Shown: one piece after another, positions 62,721 through 64,000 of the stretch
Layout: each line of letters starts with the position of its first letter
Position numbering within the stretch: position 1 is the stretch's first letter
Source of the DNA: Metopolophium dirhodum
Lineage: Eukaryota; Arthropoda; Insecta; Hemiptera; Aphididae
DNA: 64,000 bases
Direction: 5' to 3'
Assembly: GCF_019925205.1 (NCBI RefSeq)
Contig: NC_083560.1
Location: 43,632,270-43,696,269 of the forward strand
The notes under the pieces: model-generated
The model's database searches: none
Told to the model about the DNA's origin: nothing
What the model saw: the letters and a program-made list of their open reading frames with translations, nothing else
Position numbers and translations under genes: made by a program

Positions 62721-64000
62721 AATAATCTTTAACTTCCAAATATTTCAATCACATGGTCTAATAACTGTATAGCTTGTAGCTCAGGTAGTAGTAGAAATAA
62801 ATAATAGACTAAGGAAAAAGATAAATCAAGAACGATTTATGTGTTATAACATTAGATTAAACTGATGTATTTCTATTATTAGTGATCTTAAAATATGGTA
62901 TACAATTTGTTATGTTAATATCTCATTTTTAAAAACATAGTACAACTGGTGATGATTTTTATTTTATCAAATTGAATTAATTTTTAATAATTAATACTCT
63001 TAATAATGTATATAATAACTATTAAATGCCTCATTTAACTTGATTTTAATATAGTTATTATTGTAACTAAGTCAAGTTTCTCCATGTTTGTGCATTATTT
63101 CAAATATAAAGGTACCACATTACAGCCTACTACTGAACATGATTGTGGCTGTGGATATGGTAGCTAGTGAGATTCTTTCTCATCAGAATATAATTTGTTC
63201 AATAATTATTATTTTCAATAACATTAAAACCATTTATAGTTATAAGTTCCTATGAAATAACTTAGGTTAAAATGATTTTATTATAAAACAATATATGTAT
63301 ATTTTAATAAGACTCCAAATTTTGAATTGTATGATGACTTTAATTGTATTTACAGTATTTTTAATTTCTATATAATTATGTTGTATTGTTGTTGCATCAC
63401 ATTATGAGAATAAAATAATTATTTTTAATTTATGTTTCTATTTTTATTTACTTTTTTTCTAATCCATTTGTGAGCAATGTTTTAATTGTCAAGCTAGAAC
63501 ATATAGTTGCCACTTTCCATTTTGGAAATTTGGACCTAAATGGTTCAGGTTATCAATACTTTTATTTTATGGATTTGATAGCATTACAAATAATAAATGA
63601 CAAATCATTAATATGTAGGTACTTAATAAAGACTTTTGTAATTGTGATGTACCTATAGGTACACCGTACACATATATAGTATACCACAGTGGCAGATTTA
63701 AGATTTTCTCATAGGGATAAAAGAATACAATTTGTTATGTACATAAATAATAATGTATTGGTACATTATATTACTAAAGATTTTTTTTTTTATATATAAC
63801 AAAATGTATGTTTTAAATTTTTATATGAATTTATCAGTTTCACTATCTAGATAAAATGTTAATACAATAACAATACTAATAATACATTTTAATTAAACAA
63901 GTAAACAGTTTAAAAATTGTTTATGTTCTTTAAAAATATATTGTATTAATTCATATTCTATTTGGTAAAAGTATGTAAAGTTCATCTTTTATATTGTGTT
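62721..64000. other. AT-rich 3' flank of the PIAS-like gene
   Basis: Possible poly(A) signals (AATAAA near 62799 and 63412). No other gene recognised. Confidence 0.4.

Overview
The window looks like nuclear DNA of an aphid (Hemiptera, Aphididae). It is strongly AT-rich, its genes have short exons and GT-AG introns, the frequent TAGGTACCTA-like words are typical of aphid DNA, and it is crowded with insect-type DNA transposons, MITEs and decayed LINEs. The aphid assignment is inference from sequence style, not a database match. I see no bacterial operons, CRISPR array or rRNA genes, and I recognised no tRNA.

Five genes or gene-like loci can be read. (1) Adenosine kinase, + strand, 20390-25094, 8 coding exons, about 363 aa, with a broken inverted partial copy just downstream (25449-25870). 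(2) Twisted gastrulation (BMP modulator), - strand, 32742-31208, 4 coding exons, about 235 aa. (3) An MSL1-like PEHE-domain gene, + strand, 44841-47631. Its exons have been duplicated and fused inside exons, yet every junction and splice phase keeps one reading frame of about 657 aa over 10 exons. A further broken 3' copy lies at 48783-49192 behind a transposon-like insert. (4) A small two-exon gene or gene fragment of unknown function, + strand, 51847-52273. (5) A PIAS-type SUMO E3 ligase paralog, + strand, 58377-62355, with SAP-like, PINIT and SP-RING regions. Its SIM-like acidic tail is out of frame just after the stop.

Mobile DNA dominates the rest. 1-20000 holds a partial LTR, several MITEs and a 5.76-kb long-TIR element (8617-14376) with a perfect 9-bp target duplication and a nested TAA-flanked element (10632-12731). 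An apparently intact FLYWCH-MULE transposon follows (14667-17128; transposase split over two exons, about 468 aa). 23000-38000 holds hAT-like MITEs with 8-bp target duplications in the adenosine kinase intron and upstream of Tsg, LINE remnants, and copies of an unclassified repeat called R1 here. 38000-44000 is mostly featureless. 52000-58000 holds R1 copies on the minus strand and a Jockey-type LINE ORF1 with CCHC knuckles.

The genes are independent (nucleoside salvage, extracellular BMP regulation, chromatin, SUMO). There is no sign of a shared pathway. The most unusual feature is the in-frame exon reshuffling of the MSL1-like gene.
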